Position numbers and translations under genes: made by a program. This document shows positions 54,832 to 64,000 of a stretch of 64,000 bases of DNA, piece after piece. Origin of the DNA: Herbaspirillum sp. 3R11. GTDB lineage: Bacteria; Pseudomonadota; Gammaproteobacteria; Burkholderiales; Burkholderiaceae_D. The notes beneath the pieces were generated by a model. It did not search any database, had not been told where the DNA came from, and saw only the letters and a list, made by a program, of their open reading frames with translations. The first letter of the stretch is position 1; each line of letters starts with the position of its first letter. The stretch spans positions 496,001 through 560,000 of the forward strand of contig NZ_SPNJ01000001.1 in NCBI RefSeq assembly GCF_004563925.1, read 5' to 3'.

Positions 54832-55905
54832 ATGAAAACAACTTTACCTTCACTTGATGGTCTGGATTTGCTGGCCTCAGCGGTCATCATCCTGGACGCC
54901 AACGGCGGCATTGTGTACGCCAACGCCGCCGCTGAAAACCTGCTGGAAAGTTCCTTCAAGGTGCTGTCTCAGCAAAAGCTCAGCGAGCTGTTCCTCAACG
55001 GCAAAGAGCTCGCCACTTTGTTCTACCAAGCGGTTGCACACCAGTTCGCCGACAAGCGCCTCGATCTCGTGCTGGAACGAATCGGCCGCGAGCCGCTGCA
55101 GGTCCACACCATCGTCACCGCTCTCGACAACGCCGATACACCGGTGCTGCTGGAGCTGCGTGAAAACGTCCAGCAACTCAAGCTCGACCGCGAGGAGCGT
55201 CTGCTTGACCAGAGCCAGGCCAACAAGGAGCTGATCCGCAATCTCGCGCATGAAATCAAGAATCCGCTCGGCGGCATTCGCGGCGCGGCGCAACTGCTGG
55301 AGCTGGAGCTTCCGGAACGCCATCTGAAAGAGCTGCGCGAATATACCCAGGTCATCATCAAGGAAGCCGATCGCCTGCAAACGCTGGTCGACCGTCTGCT
55401 GGCGCCGCACCGGCGGCCGCACATCGTCGGCGACGTCAACATTCACGAAGTCTGCGAGCGCGTGCGCAGCCTGATCCTGGCCGAGTTCCCCAACGGGCTG
55501 ACCATCAAGCGCGACTACGACCTGTCGATTCCGGAATTCCGCGGCGACAAGGAGCAACTGATCCAGGCTTTGCTCAACATTGTTCACAACGCCGCGCAAG
55601 CGCTCGCCGAACGTATTCGCACCGGCGACGGCGAGCTGATTTTGCAGACCCGCGTAATGCGTCAAGTGACGCTGGCCAAGGTCCGGTATCGGCTGGCACT
55701 AGACTTGCATATCATCGACAACGGCCCCGGCATTTCACCGGATATCCAGGACCGCATTTTTTACCCGCTGGTATCCGGTCGGGAAGGAGGCAGCGGTTTG
55801 GGACTGACGTTGGCGCAAACATTCGTCCAGCAGCACATGGGGGTGATCGAATGCGAAAGCCGGCCGGGATGTACGGATTTCAGAATATTGATTCCGCTTC
55901 CCTGA
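54832..55905 (+). CDS. ntrB: Nitrogen regulation sensor kinase NtrB
   Basis: Cytoplasmic histidine kinase of 357 residues that, with PII, sets phosphorylation of NtrC. A PAS domain (about 10-110), then the phospho-His140 region in NLAHEIKNPLGGIRGAAQLL, and an ATPase domain with NIVHNAAQALAE (N box), DNGPGISPDIQDRIF and GREGGSGLGLTLA. ntrC follows after 117 bp. Confidence 0.97.
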   Translation: MKTTLPSLDGLDLLASAVIILDANGGIVYANAAAENLLESSFKVLSQQKLSELFLNGKELATLFYQAVAHQFADKRLDLVLERIGREPLQVHTIVTALDNADTPVLLELRENVQQLKLDREERLLDQSQANKELIRNLAHEIKNPLGGIRGAAQLLELELPERHLKELREYTQVIIKEADRLQTLVDRLLAPHRRPHIVGDVNIHEVCERVRSLILAEFPNGLTIKRDYDLSIPEFRGDKEQLIQALLNIVHNAAQALAERIRTGDGELILQTRVMRQVTLAKVRYRLALDLHIIDNGPGISPDIQDRIFYPLVSGREGGSGLGLTLAQTFVQQHMGVIECESRPGCTDFRILIPLP

Positions 55906-56022
55906 TGGCAGTTCATCGGGGGCGCAGGATTGAACAGGGCAACACCGGCACAGGCTTTTCAGGCTGTGCACATACGCCACCAAACGTTACCAATGCAACG
56001 ATAAGCAAGAAAAGATAACACT

Positions 56023-57531
56023 ATGAAACCGATCTGGATTGTTGACGACGACGAATCGATACGCTGGGTATTGGAAAAAGCCCTCGCGCGAGAAAATCTC
56101 GCCACACAGAGCTTTTCCAGCGCACGCGACGCCATGCAGGCACTGGAGAGCGGCACGCCGCAAGTATTGGTTTCCGATATCCGCATGCCCGGCGCATCCG
56201 GTCTGGAACTGCTGCAGACCATCAAGGCCAAGCATCCCGGCATTCCGGTCATCATCATCACCGCCTTCTCCGATCTCGATTCGGCAGTCTCGGCATTCCA
56301 GGGCGGCGCCTTCGAATACCTGGCCAAGCCCTTCGACGTCGACAAGGCCGTCGAGCTGATCCGTCGCGCATTGGAAGAGAGCCTGCGTGAAACCGACGTC
56401 GAGCAATCATCGGCCAACGCGCCGGAGATTCTCGGCCAGGCGCCTGCCATGCAGGATGTCTTCCGCGCCATCGGTCGCTTGTCCCAATCCAACGTGACGG
56501 TGCTGATCACCGGCGAATCCGGCTCTGGCAAGGAACTGGTAGCACGCGCCTTGCACAAGCACAGCCCGCGCGCGGCGCAGCCGTTCGTCGCCTTGAATAC
56601 CGCAGCGATCCCCAAGGATCTGCTCGAGTCCGAGCTGTTCGGCCACGAACGTGGCGCTTTCACCGGCGCGCAGGCGATGCGTCGCGGACGTTTTGAACAG
56701 GCCGAAGGCGGCACGCTGTTCCTCGATGAAATCGGCGATATGCCGCTCGACCTGCAAACGCGTTTGTTGCGTGTGCTGTCGGACGGCCATTTCTATCGCG
56801 TCGGCGGCCATCAGTCGCTCAAGGCCAACGTGCGCGTGATTGCCGCTACTCACCAGAATCTCGAGCACCGCGTGCGCGAAGGCCTGTTCCGCGAAGACTT
56901 GTATCATCGCCTCAACGTCATTCGCCTGCGTCTGCCGAGCCTGCGCGAGCGCAACGAAGACATCCCTATCCTGGCGCGCCACTTCCTCACGCAAAGTGCA
57001 CGTCAGCTCGGCGTCGAAGCCAAGCGCCTGTCGCCGCAGGCGATGCAGTTCCTGTCGCAACTGGAACTGCCCGGCAACGTACGCCAACTGGAAAACCTGT
57101 GCAACTGGATCACCGTCATGGCGCCAGGCCAGACCGTGGAAGTGAAGGATTTGCCGCAGGATCTGATCGAAGAGCGCAGCAGCAACTTCCAGCCGACGCA
57201 CGGACACGGGCACATAACCTCATCGGCCGCGCCGGCCGAAGCGCACGGCGGGCACGGTAGTGCCGGAGCAGGCGCGAGCTACGACGGTGACGCCGGCGTT
57301 GATCGCAGCTGGATCAGCCTGCTGGAAACCGAGGCCGCGCAAATGCTGGCAGAAGAACGTCCGGAAGTCATGGACATCCTCGGTCGTCAGTTCGAAGCGA
57401 CGCTGATCAAGATCGCACTCAAGCATACCCACGGCCGCAAGAACGATGCAGCCGTGCGCCTGGGCATCGGTCGCAACACGATCACGCGCAAGATCCAGGA
57501 ACTCGGCATAGGCGGCGCTGAAGACGATTGA
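56023..57531 (+). CDS. ntrC: Nitrogen regulator NtrC
   Basis: Sigma-54 activator of 502 residues for glnA and other nitrogen genes. REC domain with Asp52 in [13 protein letters not shown]+ domain with Walker [15 protein letters not shown], the sigma-54 contact GAFTGA and [11 protein letters not shown]; a C-terminal Fis-type helix-turn-helix ([31 protein letters not shown]). The linker at about 385-425 is His/Gly-rich. A terminator follows at 57647. Confidence 0.97.
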   Translation: MKPIWIVDDDESIRWVLEKALARENLATQSFSSARDAMQALESGTPQVLVSDIRMPGASGLELLQTIKAKHPGIPVIIITAFSDLDSAVSAFQGGAFEYLAKPFDVDKAVELIRRALEESLRETDVEQSSANAPEILGQAPAMQDVFRAIGRLSQSNVTVLITGESGSGKELVARALHKHSPRAAQPFVALNTAAIPKDLLESELFGHERGAFTGAQAMRRGRFEQAEGGTLFLDEIGDMPLDLQTRLLRVLSDGHFYRVGGHQSLKANVRVIAATHQNLEHRVREGLFREDLYHRLNVIRLRLPSLRERNEDIPILARHFLTQSARQLGVEAKRLSPQAMQFLSQLELPGNVRQLENLCNWITVMAPGQTVEVKDLPQDLIEERSSNFQPTHGHGHITSSAAPAEAHGGHGSAGAGASYDGDAGVDRSWISLLETEAAQMLAEERPEVMDILGRQFEATLIKIALKHTHGRKNDAAVRLGIGRNTITRKIQELGIGGAEDD

Positions 57532-57646
57532 ACGGAAGAGCGAAAGAATGAAAGAAGGGGTTTGAGGGGAAGAGGGAACAGAACAAGCTGCAGTGCAGGA
57601 GCAACATCTGCACATGCGATGCGGATCAATAACATCAAAAACATGA

Positions 57647-57681
57647 GGGCCGGTTTCAGCGATGAAACCGGCCCATTTTTT
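57647..57681 (+). terminator. Terminator after ntrC
   Basis: GGGCCGGTTTCA (57647-57658), loop GCGA, TGAAACCGGCCC (57663-57674), then A and six T. A second inverted repeat with TTCACGCC/GGCGTGAA arms near 57697-57730 may serve the convergent transporter gene, though it lacks a T run on the minus strand. Confidence 0.95.
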
Positions 57682-57737
57682 CGAGCAGCTTTTCCTTCAC
57701 GCCGACCGGCTGAGCCGATCAGGCGTGAAGTCGATCA

Positions 57738-59030
57738 TCAACGCACGCGCAGGACGTAGCGCGCCGCCGTCGAGGCGATGAGGCTCAGGGCCGCGCCGAA
57801 GATCACGAAGAAGCTCACCGACAGCTTGTTGCCGGTGACCTGAATCAGCCAGGTAATGATCAGGCCTGCGAAACCGCCGAACAGCATCACCGCAATGTTA
57901 TAGCTCAGCGACATGCCGGTGCCGCGCGTCTGCACCGGGAACACATCGGCCAGCAACGCAGGCATCGACGCGAAGTACATCGTCATCAGCACGCCGATCA
58001 CGATCTGCAGCAACAGCAGGTTGACGAAGCTCGGCGCACTCGTCAGGAACACGAACATCGGATAGGTGAACACCACGAACGCCAGGCTGCTGGCGATCAT
58101 GAACGGCGTGCGGCCGTACTTGTCGGACAGCTCGCCCACCAGCGGTGAGAACACCATCATGATCAGCCCGGAGACGATGGTCGCTGCGTACGACGACCAC
58201 GCCGGCATGCCGAGTTGCTTGATCGCATACGTCGGCATGTACAGCGCCAGGTAGACCGAAACGGTCGCCATGATCACGCTGCCGGTACCGATCAGCAGGC
58301 GCATTTTCTGGCTGGAGAAGGTGTCGCGCAGCGGTGTTTCGGTACGTTCAGCGGCGGCGAACTCCGGCGATTCATCGAGATGGCGGCGGATGTAGTAACC
58401 GGCAGGGCCGATCAGCAGGCCGAACAGGAACGGCAGGCGCCAGCCCCAGGAGTAGAGTTGCTCAGGCGTCAGCAAACCGTTCAAACCGGCGCCGAAAACC
58501 GCCGCCATCAACAGGCTCAGACCCTGGCTGGCGACTTGCCAGCTGGAGAAGAAACCGCGGCGATGCGGAGCGTGTTCCACCAGGAACGCGGTCGAACTGC
58601 CGAACTCGCCGCCTGCCGAGAAGCCCTGGATCAGGCGCGCCAGCACGATGCCGGCAGGCGCCCACAAACCGATGCTGGCATAGGTCGGCATGAACGCGAT
58701 CATGGCGGTGCCGATGGTCATCAGAACGATCGACAGCGACAGCGCCGCCTTGCGGCCGACGCGATCGGAATACGCACCGAGTATGACCGCACCGAGGGGG
58801 CGCATGAAGAACGACACGCCGAAGGTGGCGAAGGTCACCAGCAACGAGACGGTCTCGTTCTGAGTAGGAAAAAACAGTTTGGCGATGATCACGGCAAAGG
58901 CGCCGTAGATCAGCACGTCAAACCATTCCAGCGCGTTGCCGATCGATGATGAAATGACCGCGCGCCAGGTTTGCGGATGTAATTTGACCGACTTGGCGTC
59001 GCCCGTGTTTGCTGAACTGATGGCGTTCAT
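57738..59030 (-). CDS. MFS transporter, metabolite:H+ symporter type
   Basis: 430-residue inner-membrane transporter with about 12 helices. Hallmarks of the metabolite:H+ symporter group: SSSIGNALEWFDVLIYGAFAV at the N-terminus, MRPLGAVILGAYSDRVGRKAAL, and FSAGGEFGSSTAFLVEHAP. Substrate is not decided by sequence; an organic acid is likely and would fit the neighbouring propionate genes. A TGTTTAC/GTAAACA inverted repeat (59108-59137) lies upstream, about 80 bp before the ATG, and may bind a regulator. Confidence 0.9.
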   Translation of the reverse strand: MNAISSANTGDAKSVKLHPQTWRAVISSSIGNALEWFDVLIYGAFAVIIAKLFFPTQNETVSLLVTFATFGVSFFMRPLGAVILGAYSDRVGRKAALSLSIVLMTIGTAMIAFMPTYASIGLWAPAGIVLARLIQGFSAGGEFGSSTAFLVEHAPHRRGFFSSWQVASQGLSLLMAAVFGAGLNGLLTPEQLYSWGWRLPFLFGLLIGPAGYYIRRHLDESPEFAAAERTETPLRDTFSSQKMRLLIGTGSVIMATVSVYLALYMPTYAIKQLGMPAWSSYAATIVSGLIMMVFSPLVGELSDKYGRTPFMIASSLAFVVFTYPMFVFLTSAPSFVNLLLLQIVIGVLMTMYFASMPALLADVFPVQTRGTGMSLSYNIAVMLFGGFAGLIITWLIQVTGNKLSVSFFVIFGAALSLIASTAARYVLRVR

Positions 59031-59107
59031 GTTTCTCCCGGAATGAAGTGATTGAAATGATTTTTTTTATGGTGGTGCATCGCACCGCAGATCATTCAGC
59101 GTCATGT

Positions 59108-59137
59108 TGTTTACACATCATGAACAATGCGTAAACA
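59108..59137. promoter_or_regulatory. Inverted repeat upstream of the MFS gene
   Basis: TGTTTAC (59108-59114) and GTAAACA (59131-59137) are perfect 7-bp inverted arms separated by 16 bp, 78 bp before the transporter start. It looks like an operator, for an unknown regulator. The rest of the 315-bp gap 59031-59345 shows no gene and no strong promoter. Confidence 0.45.
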
Positions 59138-59345
59138 GTATGTCGTTGAGAGATGCGATCGAGCGAGAATACGTGCATGCGCGCGCGACTGTCAATCAGG
59201 TTTCGCGCCCGAAGGAAGCTGTCTGTCGGAGGGGGAGAGGGAGCGATTCCCGAGGGGTGGGAATCGCCGCAGATCTGCTTCACAGATGAATCAAATCAGG
59301 GAAGTGTAAAGAGCGCTGTCACGCCGCAGGACGTGTGCTGACGTT

Positions 59346-60986
59346 TCAGTTTTTCTCACCGAGGCGACGCCACAGCGTCGTACGGCTGATACCCAGATAA
59401 CTTGCTGCGGCGGCGCGGTTGCCGTCGAAACGCGCCAGCACGTCCCGCAATGTTTCCTCGCTGCCGGAATGTACTGCAGGCGGAGCTGACATTGCGGACG
59501 CTAACGTTGTCGATCCGTCATCGCGCAGGATTTCGGGTGCGATGCGCACAATCAGATTCGGCGTCAATGCCTGCAGCGGTTCGGCCGCCAAAAACAGCGC
59601 CAGCCGCTCCATCATGTTGCGCAGTTCACGGACGTTGCCGGGCCAGGCATAGCGCGCGAGCAGCGGCGTGCAGCGCAATATTTCTGCGTGCAGGTTGGCG
59701 TGCGGGCGGATGTCCATCGCCGCCAGCGCATTCTTCAGGCACCACTCAGCCAACGGCGCAAGATCATCGGGCCGCTCGCGCAGCGGCGGCAGCGTCATGC
59801 GCAAGACGCTCAGGCGGTAAAACAGATCGGCGCGGAAGCGGCCCTCGCGCACGCGCGCATCGAGATCGCAATGCGTGGCGCTGATGATGCGCACGTTGAC
59901 CGGTATCGGCCGGGTGCCGCCCACGCGCACCACTTCGCGTTCTTCCAGCACACGCAACAGGCGTGTCTGCAGCGGCAGCGGCATCTCTCCGATTTCATCG
60001 AGCAAAAGGGTGCCGCGATGCGCGGCTTCAAACAGCCCGGCGCGACCGCCGCGGCGCGAGCCGGTGAAGGCGCCTTCTTCGTAGCCGAACAGTTCGGACT
60101 CCAGCAGCGACTCCGCCAGCGCGCCGCAGTTGACTGCGACAAAAGGATGGTGCGCCTGCACCTTGCCCTGCATTTGCGGATGCGCGCGATGAATGGCTTG
60201 CGCGGCGAGTTCCTTGCCGGTGCCGGTTTCACCCTGGATCAATACCGTCGCCGGTGATTTTGCGAACAGCGTGATGGATTGCCGTACGCTTTCCATCGCT
60301 GCCGAATCGCCACGCAAGTCGTTGATGTGATGTTTGGCGCGCAGCGTGTCGGCCACCGGGAAGCTGCGTCCACGCGTCGACTCCAGTTGCGTCAGGCGTG
60401 CCAGTTCCAGCGCGTCGTCGAAGGCCTGGCGGATGGACGCGGCGGAGTACACGAAGACGCCCGCCAGTCCCGCTTCCTCGGCGAGGTCGGTAATCAGGCC
60501 GGCGCCGACGATGGCCTTGATGCCGGCGGCTTTGAGTTCGCTGATCTGCGAGCGTGCATCTTCTTCGGTGGCGTAAGTGCGCTGGGCAATGTTGAGGCCG
60601 AAGGTACTCTGGAATTCGCTGAGCGCCGGCATGGTTTCCTGATAGGTGATCAGGCCGATGTCAGGTGTGATCTTGCGTGCGCGCGCCAGCGCCTGCATCA
60701 CGTCGAAGCCGCTGGCCTTGGCGATGATGACCGGCACCGACAAGCGGCTCTTCAGGTAGGCGCCGTTGGAGCCCGCCGCAATCACCGCATCGCAGCGCTC
60801 GGTGGCGAGGCGCTCGCGGATATGCCGCACCGCATCCTCGAAGCCCAGCGGGATCGGTTCGATCTCGGCCTGGTCGTCGAACTCCAGCGTGATGTCGCGG
60901 AACAGTTCGAACAGGCGCGATACCGAGACGGTCCAGATGACCGGCTTGTCGCTTTGATCACGGTGCTGAGAGGAAGGGCGCTTCAT
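59346..60986 (-). CDS. prpR: Propionate catabolism activator PrpR
   Basis: Sigma-54-dependent activator of 546 residues for the methylcitrate cycle genes; expected to bind 2-methylcitrate. The N-terminal PrpR_N sensor (about 15-195; [31 protein letters not shown]) is followed by an AAA+ domain with Walker [15 protein letters not shown], the sigma-54 loop [28 protein letters not shown], and a short Fis-type helix-turn-helix ([17 protein letters not shown]). The ATG at 60984-60986 lies within one of several TGAAACA repeats. Divergent from prpB. Confidence 0.95.
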   Translation of the reverse strand: MKRPSSQHRDQSDKPVIWTVSVSRLFELFRDITLEFDDQAEIEPIPLGFEDAVRHIRERLATERCDAVIAAGSNGAYLKSRLSVPVIIAKASGFDVMQALARARKITPDIGLITYQETMPALSEFQSTFGLNIAQRTYATEEDARSQISELKAAGIKAIVGAGLITDLAEEAGLAGVFVYSAASIRQAFDDALELARLTQLESTRGRSFPVADTLRAKHHINDLRGDSAAMESVRQSITLFAKSPATVLIQGETGTGKELAAQAIHRAHPQMQGKVQAHHPFVAVNCGALAESLLESELFGYEEGAFTGSRRGGRAGLFEAAHRGTLLLDEIGEMPLPLQTRLLRVLEEREVVRVGGTRPIPVNVRIISATHCDLDARVREGRFRADLFYRLSVLRMTLPPLRERPDDLAPLAEWCLKNALAAMDIRPHANLHAEILRCTPLLARYAWPGNVRELRNMMERLALFLAAEPLQALTPNLIVRIAPEILRDDGSTTLASAMSAPPAVHSGSEETLRDVLARFDGNRAAAASYLGISRTTLWRRLGEKN

Positions 60987-61208
60987 GTTTCACGTTTCAG
61001 ATTGATGTTTCAAGTGTTTCAAATGTAACACATCGCAGAAGCCGTCGTGAGACCTGAAAATGGATGTTGTCGAGGGAGAAATACCCGTAACTCATTGATT
61101 TAACGATGGCTTGTTCTGAAACATCGATTTCTTCCGCGTTACAACACCCGGCAGGAGCTGCATGGCACGCGCATTGCAATAAGCAGAGACATTCACCTCG
61201 CTGAAACA
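60986..61208. promoter_or_regulatory. prpR-prpB control region with repeats and sigma-54 promoter
   Basis: A sigma-54 promoter, TGGCACGCGCATTGCA (61163-61178), matches the consensus exactly and drives prpB. TGTTTCA-type repeats lie at 60986-60992, 60993-60999 (CGTTTCA), 61006-61012 and 61015-61021, with inverted TGAAACA at 61117-61123 and 61202-61208. Repeats up- and downstream of the promoter are likely PrpR sites; those by the prpR start may also give autoregulation. The identity of the binder is inferred. Confidence 0.85.
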
Positions 61209-61228
61209 TGCAACTTCAAGGACTCCGT

Positions 61229-62110
61229 ATGACCAACCTTTCCCAAACCACCAAACAAATCCTGCGTGACAAGGTCAATGCGCGCAAAGGCCTGCTGGTT
61301 CCCGGCGCCTTCAATGCGCTGTCGGCGCGCGTGATTGCCGATCTTGGTTTCGAGGCGCTCTACATCACCGGCGCCGGCGTGACCAACATGTACTTCGGCA
61401 TGCCGGATCAGGGCTTCATCGGTCTCAACGAACTGGCCGACCATACCGCGCGCATTCGCGATGCGGTGGAGATTCCGCTGATCGTCGATGCCGACACCGG
61501 CTTCGGCAATGCCCTCAACGTGCGCCACACGATCCGCACGCTGGAACGCGCCGGCGCCGATGCGGTGCAGCTGGAAGACCAGGTCTCGCCCAAGCGTTGC
61601 GGTCACTTCAGCGGCAAGGAAGTCATCTCCTGTGCCGAAATGGTCGGCAAGATCCACGCCGCCGTCGATGCGCGCAGCAATGACGGCATGCTGATCATGG
61701 CGCGCACCGATGCGTGCAGCGTCCACGGTTTTGAGGATGCGCTGGAACGCGCGGCCCGCTACAGCGAAGCCGGCGCCGACATCCTGTTTGTAGAGGCGGT
61801 CGAGACCGCAGATGAAATCCGTCGTCTGCCGCAGGCATTGGACAAGCCGCAGCTGATGAACCTGGTGATCGGCGGCAAGACGCCGATCTTCAACGCCGAC
61901 GAGCTGGGCGAGCTGGGCTACGGCATCGTGCTGTACGCCAACGCCGCGCTGCAAGGCGCCGTGGCCGGCATGCAAAAGGCCCTGACCGTGTTGCGCGACA
62001 ACCATCGCCTCGACGAAGACCCGAATTTCGTGACGCCGTTTGCCGAACGCCAGCGCCTGGTCAACAAGCCGATGTTCGATTTGCTGGAAAAGAAATACGC
62101 GGACAAATAA
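61229..62110 (+). CDS. prpB: 2-methylisocitrate lyase
   Basis: Splits 2-methylisocitrate to pyruvate and succinate, the last step of the methylcitrate cycle. The 293 residues include LLVPGAFNALSARVI, TGAGVTNMYFGMPDQGF, IVDADTGFGNALNV, LEDQVSPKRCGHFSGKEV (catalytic Cys in KRCGH) and MARTDACSVHGFEDAL. GGA precedes the ATG by six bases; an upstream start at 61208 is unlikely. prpC follows after 42 bp. Confidence 0.97.
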   Translation: MTNLSQTTKQILRDKVNARKGLLVPGAFNALSARVIADLGFEALYITGAGVTNMYFGMPDQGFIGLNELADHTARIRDAVEIPLIVDADTGFGNALNVRHTIRTLERAGADAVQLEDQVSPKRCGHFSGKEVISCAEMVGKIHAAVDARSNDGMLIMARTDACSVHGFEDALERAARYSEAGADILFVEAVETADEIRRLPQALDKPQLMNLVIGGKTPIFNADELGELGYGIVLYANAALQGAVAGMQKALTVLRDNHRLDEDPNFVTPFAERQRLVNKPMFDLLEKKYADK

Positions 62111-62152
62111 TTACAAACACTAAAACCTTAATACATCATTCAGGAGATACGC

Positions 62153-63325
62153 ATGAGCGAATCACAAGCACAAACACAAGCACCGGCACCAGGCTTCAAA
62201 CCGAAGAAATCCGTCGCCCTGTCCGGCGTCACTGCCGGCAACACCGCGCTGTGCACCGTCGGCAAGACCGGCAATGACTTGCACTATCGCGGCTACGACA
62301 TCCTCGACGTCGCCGACAGCTGCGAGTTCGAAGAGATCGCACACTTGCTGGTGCACGGCAAGCTGCCGACCGCCGCCGAACTGAAGGCCTACAAGGCCAA
62401 GCTGAAAGCACTGCGCGGCTTGCCGGCCAACGTCAAGGCGGCGCTGGAATGGCTGCCAGCGGCGTCGCACCCGATGGACGTGATGCGCACCGGCGTATCG
62501 GCATTGGGCTGTGTGCTGCCGGAGAAGGATGACCACAACACGCCGGGCGCGCGCGACATCGCCGACCGCCTGATGGCGTCGTTGGGTTCAATGCTGCTGT
62601 ACTGGTATCACTACAGCCAGAACGGCAAGCGCATCGAAACGGAAACCGACGATGAATCCATCGGCGGCCACTTCCTGCATCTGCTGCACGGCGAAAAGCC
62701 ATCCGAGCTGTGGGAAAAGGCGATGCACACTTCGCTGATCCTGTACGCCGAGCACGAATTCAACGCCTCCACCTTCGCCAGCCGCGTCATCGCCGGCACC
62801 GGTTCCGACATGTACTCGGCCATCACCGGCGGCATCGGCGCCTTGCGCGGTCCGAAGCACGGTGGCGCCAATGAAGTCGCGTTTGAAATCCAGAAGCGTT
62901 ACGACAACCCTGATGAAGCGGAAGCCGACATCAAGCGTCGCGTCGAGAACAAGGAAGTCGTGATCGGCTTCGGCCATCCGGTCTACACCATCTCCGACCC
63001 GCGCAACAAGGTCATCAAGGAAGTCGCGCGCAAGCTGTCCAAAGATGCCGGTTCGCTCAAGATGTTCGACATCGCCGAGCGCCTCGAAACGGTCATGTGG
63101 GACATCAAGAAGATGTTCCCGAATCTTGACTGGTTCTCGGCCGTGTCCTATCACATGATGGGCGTGCCGACCGCGATGTTCACGCCGCTGTTCGTGATCG
63201 CGCGCACTTCCGGCTGGGCGGCGCACATCATCGAGCAACGCATCGACAACAAGATCATCCGTCCGTCGGCGAATTACGTCGGCCCGGAAGATCTGAAGTT
63301 CGTGCCGATCGGCAAGCGCAAATAA
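62153..63325 (+). CDS. prpC: 2-methylcitrate synthase
   Basis: Condenses propionyl-CoA with oxaloacetate. 390 residues of the citrate synthase fold: [27 protein letters not shown], the catalytic His in [27 protein letters not shown] with the second His, and [16 protein letters not shown]. The short cofactor-independent form expected in prp operons. acnD follows after 127 bp. Confidence 0.97.
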   Translation: MSESQAQTQAPAPGFKPKKSVALSGVTAGNTALCTVGKTGNDLHYRGYDILDVADSCEFEEIAHLLVHGKLPTAAELKAYKAKLKALRGLPANVKAALEWLPAASHPMDVMRTGVSALGCVLPEKDDHNTPGARDIADRLMASLGSMLLYWYHYSQNGKRIETETDDESIGGHFLHLLHGEKPSELWEKAMHTSLILYAEHEFNASTFASRVIAGTGSDMYSAITGGIGALRGPKHGGANEVAFEIQKRYDNPDEAEADIKRRVENKEVVIGFGHPVYTISDPRNKVIKEVARKLSKDAGSLKMFDIAERLETVMWDIKKMFPNLDWFSAVSYHMMGVPTAMFTPLFVIARTSGWAAHIIEQRIDNKIIRPSANYVGPEDLKFVPIGKRK

Positions 63326-63452
63326 GCAGCAAGTACGCGAACAAGCTTCACACGCAGCACAGCAGTCTGCCATGCCGCCACGGCGGGCAGGCTGCCGCTC
63401 TTGCAATCGCTCTTGCAATTTCTCTTACCAATGTTTTTCTCGGGATCGAGCC

Positions 63453-64000
63453 ATGAATACCGCACACCGCAAACCTCTGCCCGGCACCACGCTGGATTAC
63501 TTCGACGCGCGTGGCGCAGTGGAGGCAATCAAGCTGGGCGCCTGGAACACGCTGCCCTATACCTCGCGCGTGCACGCCGAAAATCTGGTTCGCCGTTGCG
63601 ATCCGGCCATCCTCAATGACTACCTGAAGCAGATCATCGAATGCAAGCGCGACCTCGATTTTCCCTGGTTCCCGGCGCGCGTGGTCTGCCACGACATCCT
63701 CGGCCAGACTGCGCTGGTCGACCTCGCCGGTCTGCGCGACGCCATTGCCGACCAGGGCGGCGATCCGGCCAAGGTCAATCCGGTGGTGCCGGTGCAACTG
63801 ATCGTCGACCATTCGCTGGCGGTGGAATGCGGCGGCTTCGATCCGCAGGCGTTTGAAAAGAATCGCGCCATCGAAGATCGCCGCAACGAAGACCGCTTCC
63901 ACTTCATCAACTGGACCAAGCGCGCGTTCAAGAACATCAACGTGATCCAGCCCGGCAACGGCATCATGCACCAGATCAATCTGGAAAAAATGTCGCCGGT
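63453..64000 (+). CDS. acnD: 2-methylisocitrate dehydratase AcnD (partial)
   Basis: First 182 codons of an aconitase-family Fe-S enzyme that dehydrates 2-methylcitrate; the gene runs off the window end. The N-terminus (LPGTTLDYFDARGAVEAI), the core segment FPWFPARVVCHDILGQTALVDLAGLRDA, and VQLIVDHSLAVECGG are typical of AcnD and close aconitases. In other bacteria acnD works with PrpF; that gene, if present, lies beyond the window. Confidence 0.93.
   Translation, partial: MNTAHRKPLPGTTLDYFDARGAVEAIKLGAWNTLPYTSRVHAENLVRRCDPAILNDYLKQIIECKRDLDFPWFPARVVCHDILGQTALVDLAGLRDAIADQGGDPAKVNPVVPVQLIVDHSLAVECGGFDPQAFEKNRAIEDRRNEDRFHFINWTKRAFKNINVIQPGNGIMHQINLEKMSP

Noticed and set aside
1..64000. CRISPR array, prophage, insertion sequence or toxin-antitoxin island
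   Set aside because: No short regular repeat-spacer array, transposase, integrase or phage gene was found. The only array (202-623) has ~80-bp palindromic units and variable spacing.
1..64000. tRNA genes in intergenic gaps
   Set aside because: I looked for T-arm GTTCRANTC with a paired acceptor stem. Isolated matches such as that near 13331 have no cloverleaf context.

Overview
The window is a stretch of chromosome from a GC-rich betaproteobacterium, most likely Oxalobacteraceae close to Herbaspirillum. This rests on gene order (thrS-infC-rpmI-rplT-pheS-pheT-ihfA-merR; iscRSUA-hscBA-fdx-iscX; glnA-ntrB-ntrC; prpR/prpBC-acnD), on the character of the proteins, and on an eps-type exopolysaccharide cluster. 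It is read by eye only; no database search was run. I see no tRNA, rRNA, insertion sequence, prophage or CRISPR array.

Layout. 1-750: gene-free, with four copies of an ~80-bp palindromic repeat. 751-8965: translation block, with a short Thr-rich leader ORF and terminator before thrS, infC starting at AUA, a structured leader before rpmI-rplT, a structured and Phe-codon-rich leader before pheST, then ihfA and a MerR-type regulator. 9053-9580: a GNAT acetyltransferase. 9587-29308: an exopolysaccharide locus in three units. The long minus-strand operon (28-kb end back to 16.7 kb) encodes export protein EpsE, chain-length protein EpsF, ATPase EpsG, a flippase, a GT2, a polymerase/ligase-type protein, a glycosidase, an outer-membrane barrel, an acyltransferase and a deacetylase, mostly with overlapping start/stop codons. 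A plus-strand trio encodes a WecG-type transferase, the initiating sugar-phosphate transferase and a FemAB/BcsL-like acetyltransferase. A minus-strand pair encodes a GT2 and a GMC oxidoreductase fused to an aldo/keto reductase. 29792-33533: housekeeping and hypothetical genes. 33734-40162: Fe-S cluster assembly, unusual for a LysE-type exporter gene between hscB and hscA and a terminator between iscA and hscB. 40231-43084: a DUF1501/DUF1800 pair. 43203-48639: a chaperone-usher fimbrial operon with DUF1120 proteins, divergent from three signalling genes (REC-EAL, NarL-type regulator, REC-Hpt). 51790-57531: a rhodanese, then glnA, a small secreted protein, ntrB and ntrC. 57738-59030: an MFS transporter. 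59346-64000: the methylcitrate cycle regulator prpR divergent from prpB-prpC-acnD; acnD runs off the window.

How the parts work together. Two sigma-54 promoters are directly readable: one before glnA, with three upstream NtrC-like sites at 29-bp steps, and an exact -24/-12 match before prpB, flanked by TGAAACA/TGTTTCA repeats likely bound by PrpR. Their activators, NtrC and PrpR, are both encoded here. The eps operon and the fimbrial operon are two surface/biofilm modules. A REC-EAL protein with an altered EAL signature next to the fimbriae, and an MshEN-like N-terminus on EpsG, hint that cyclic-di-GMP may touch both.

The most interesting observations are the putative Thr attenuator of thrS, the 80-bp hairpin repeat array, the structured leaders of rpmI-rplT and pheST, the GMC-AKR fusion, and the Roc-like signalling set beside the fimbriae.
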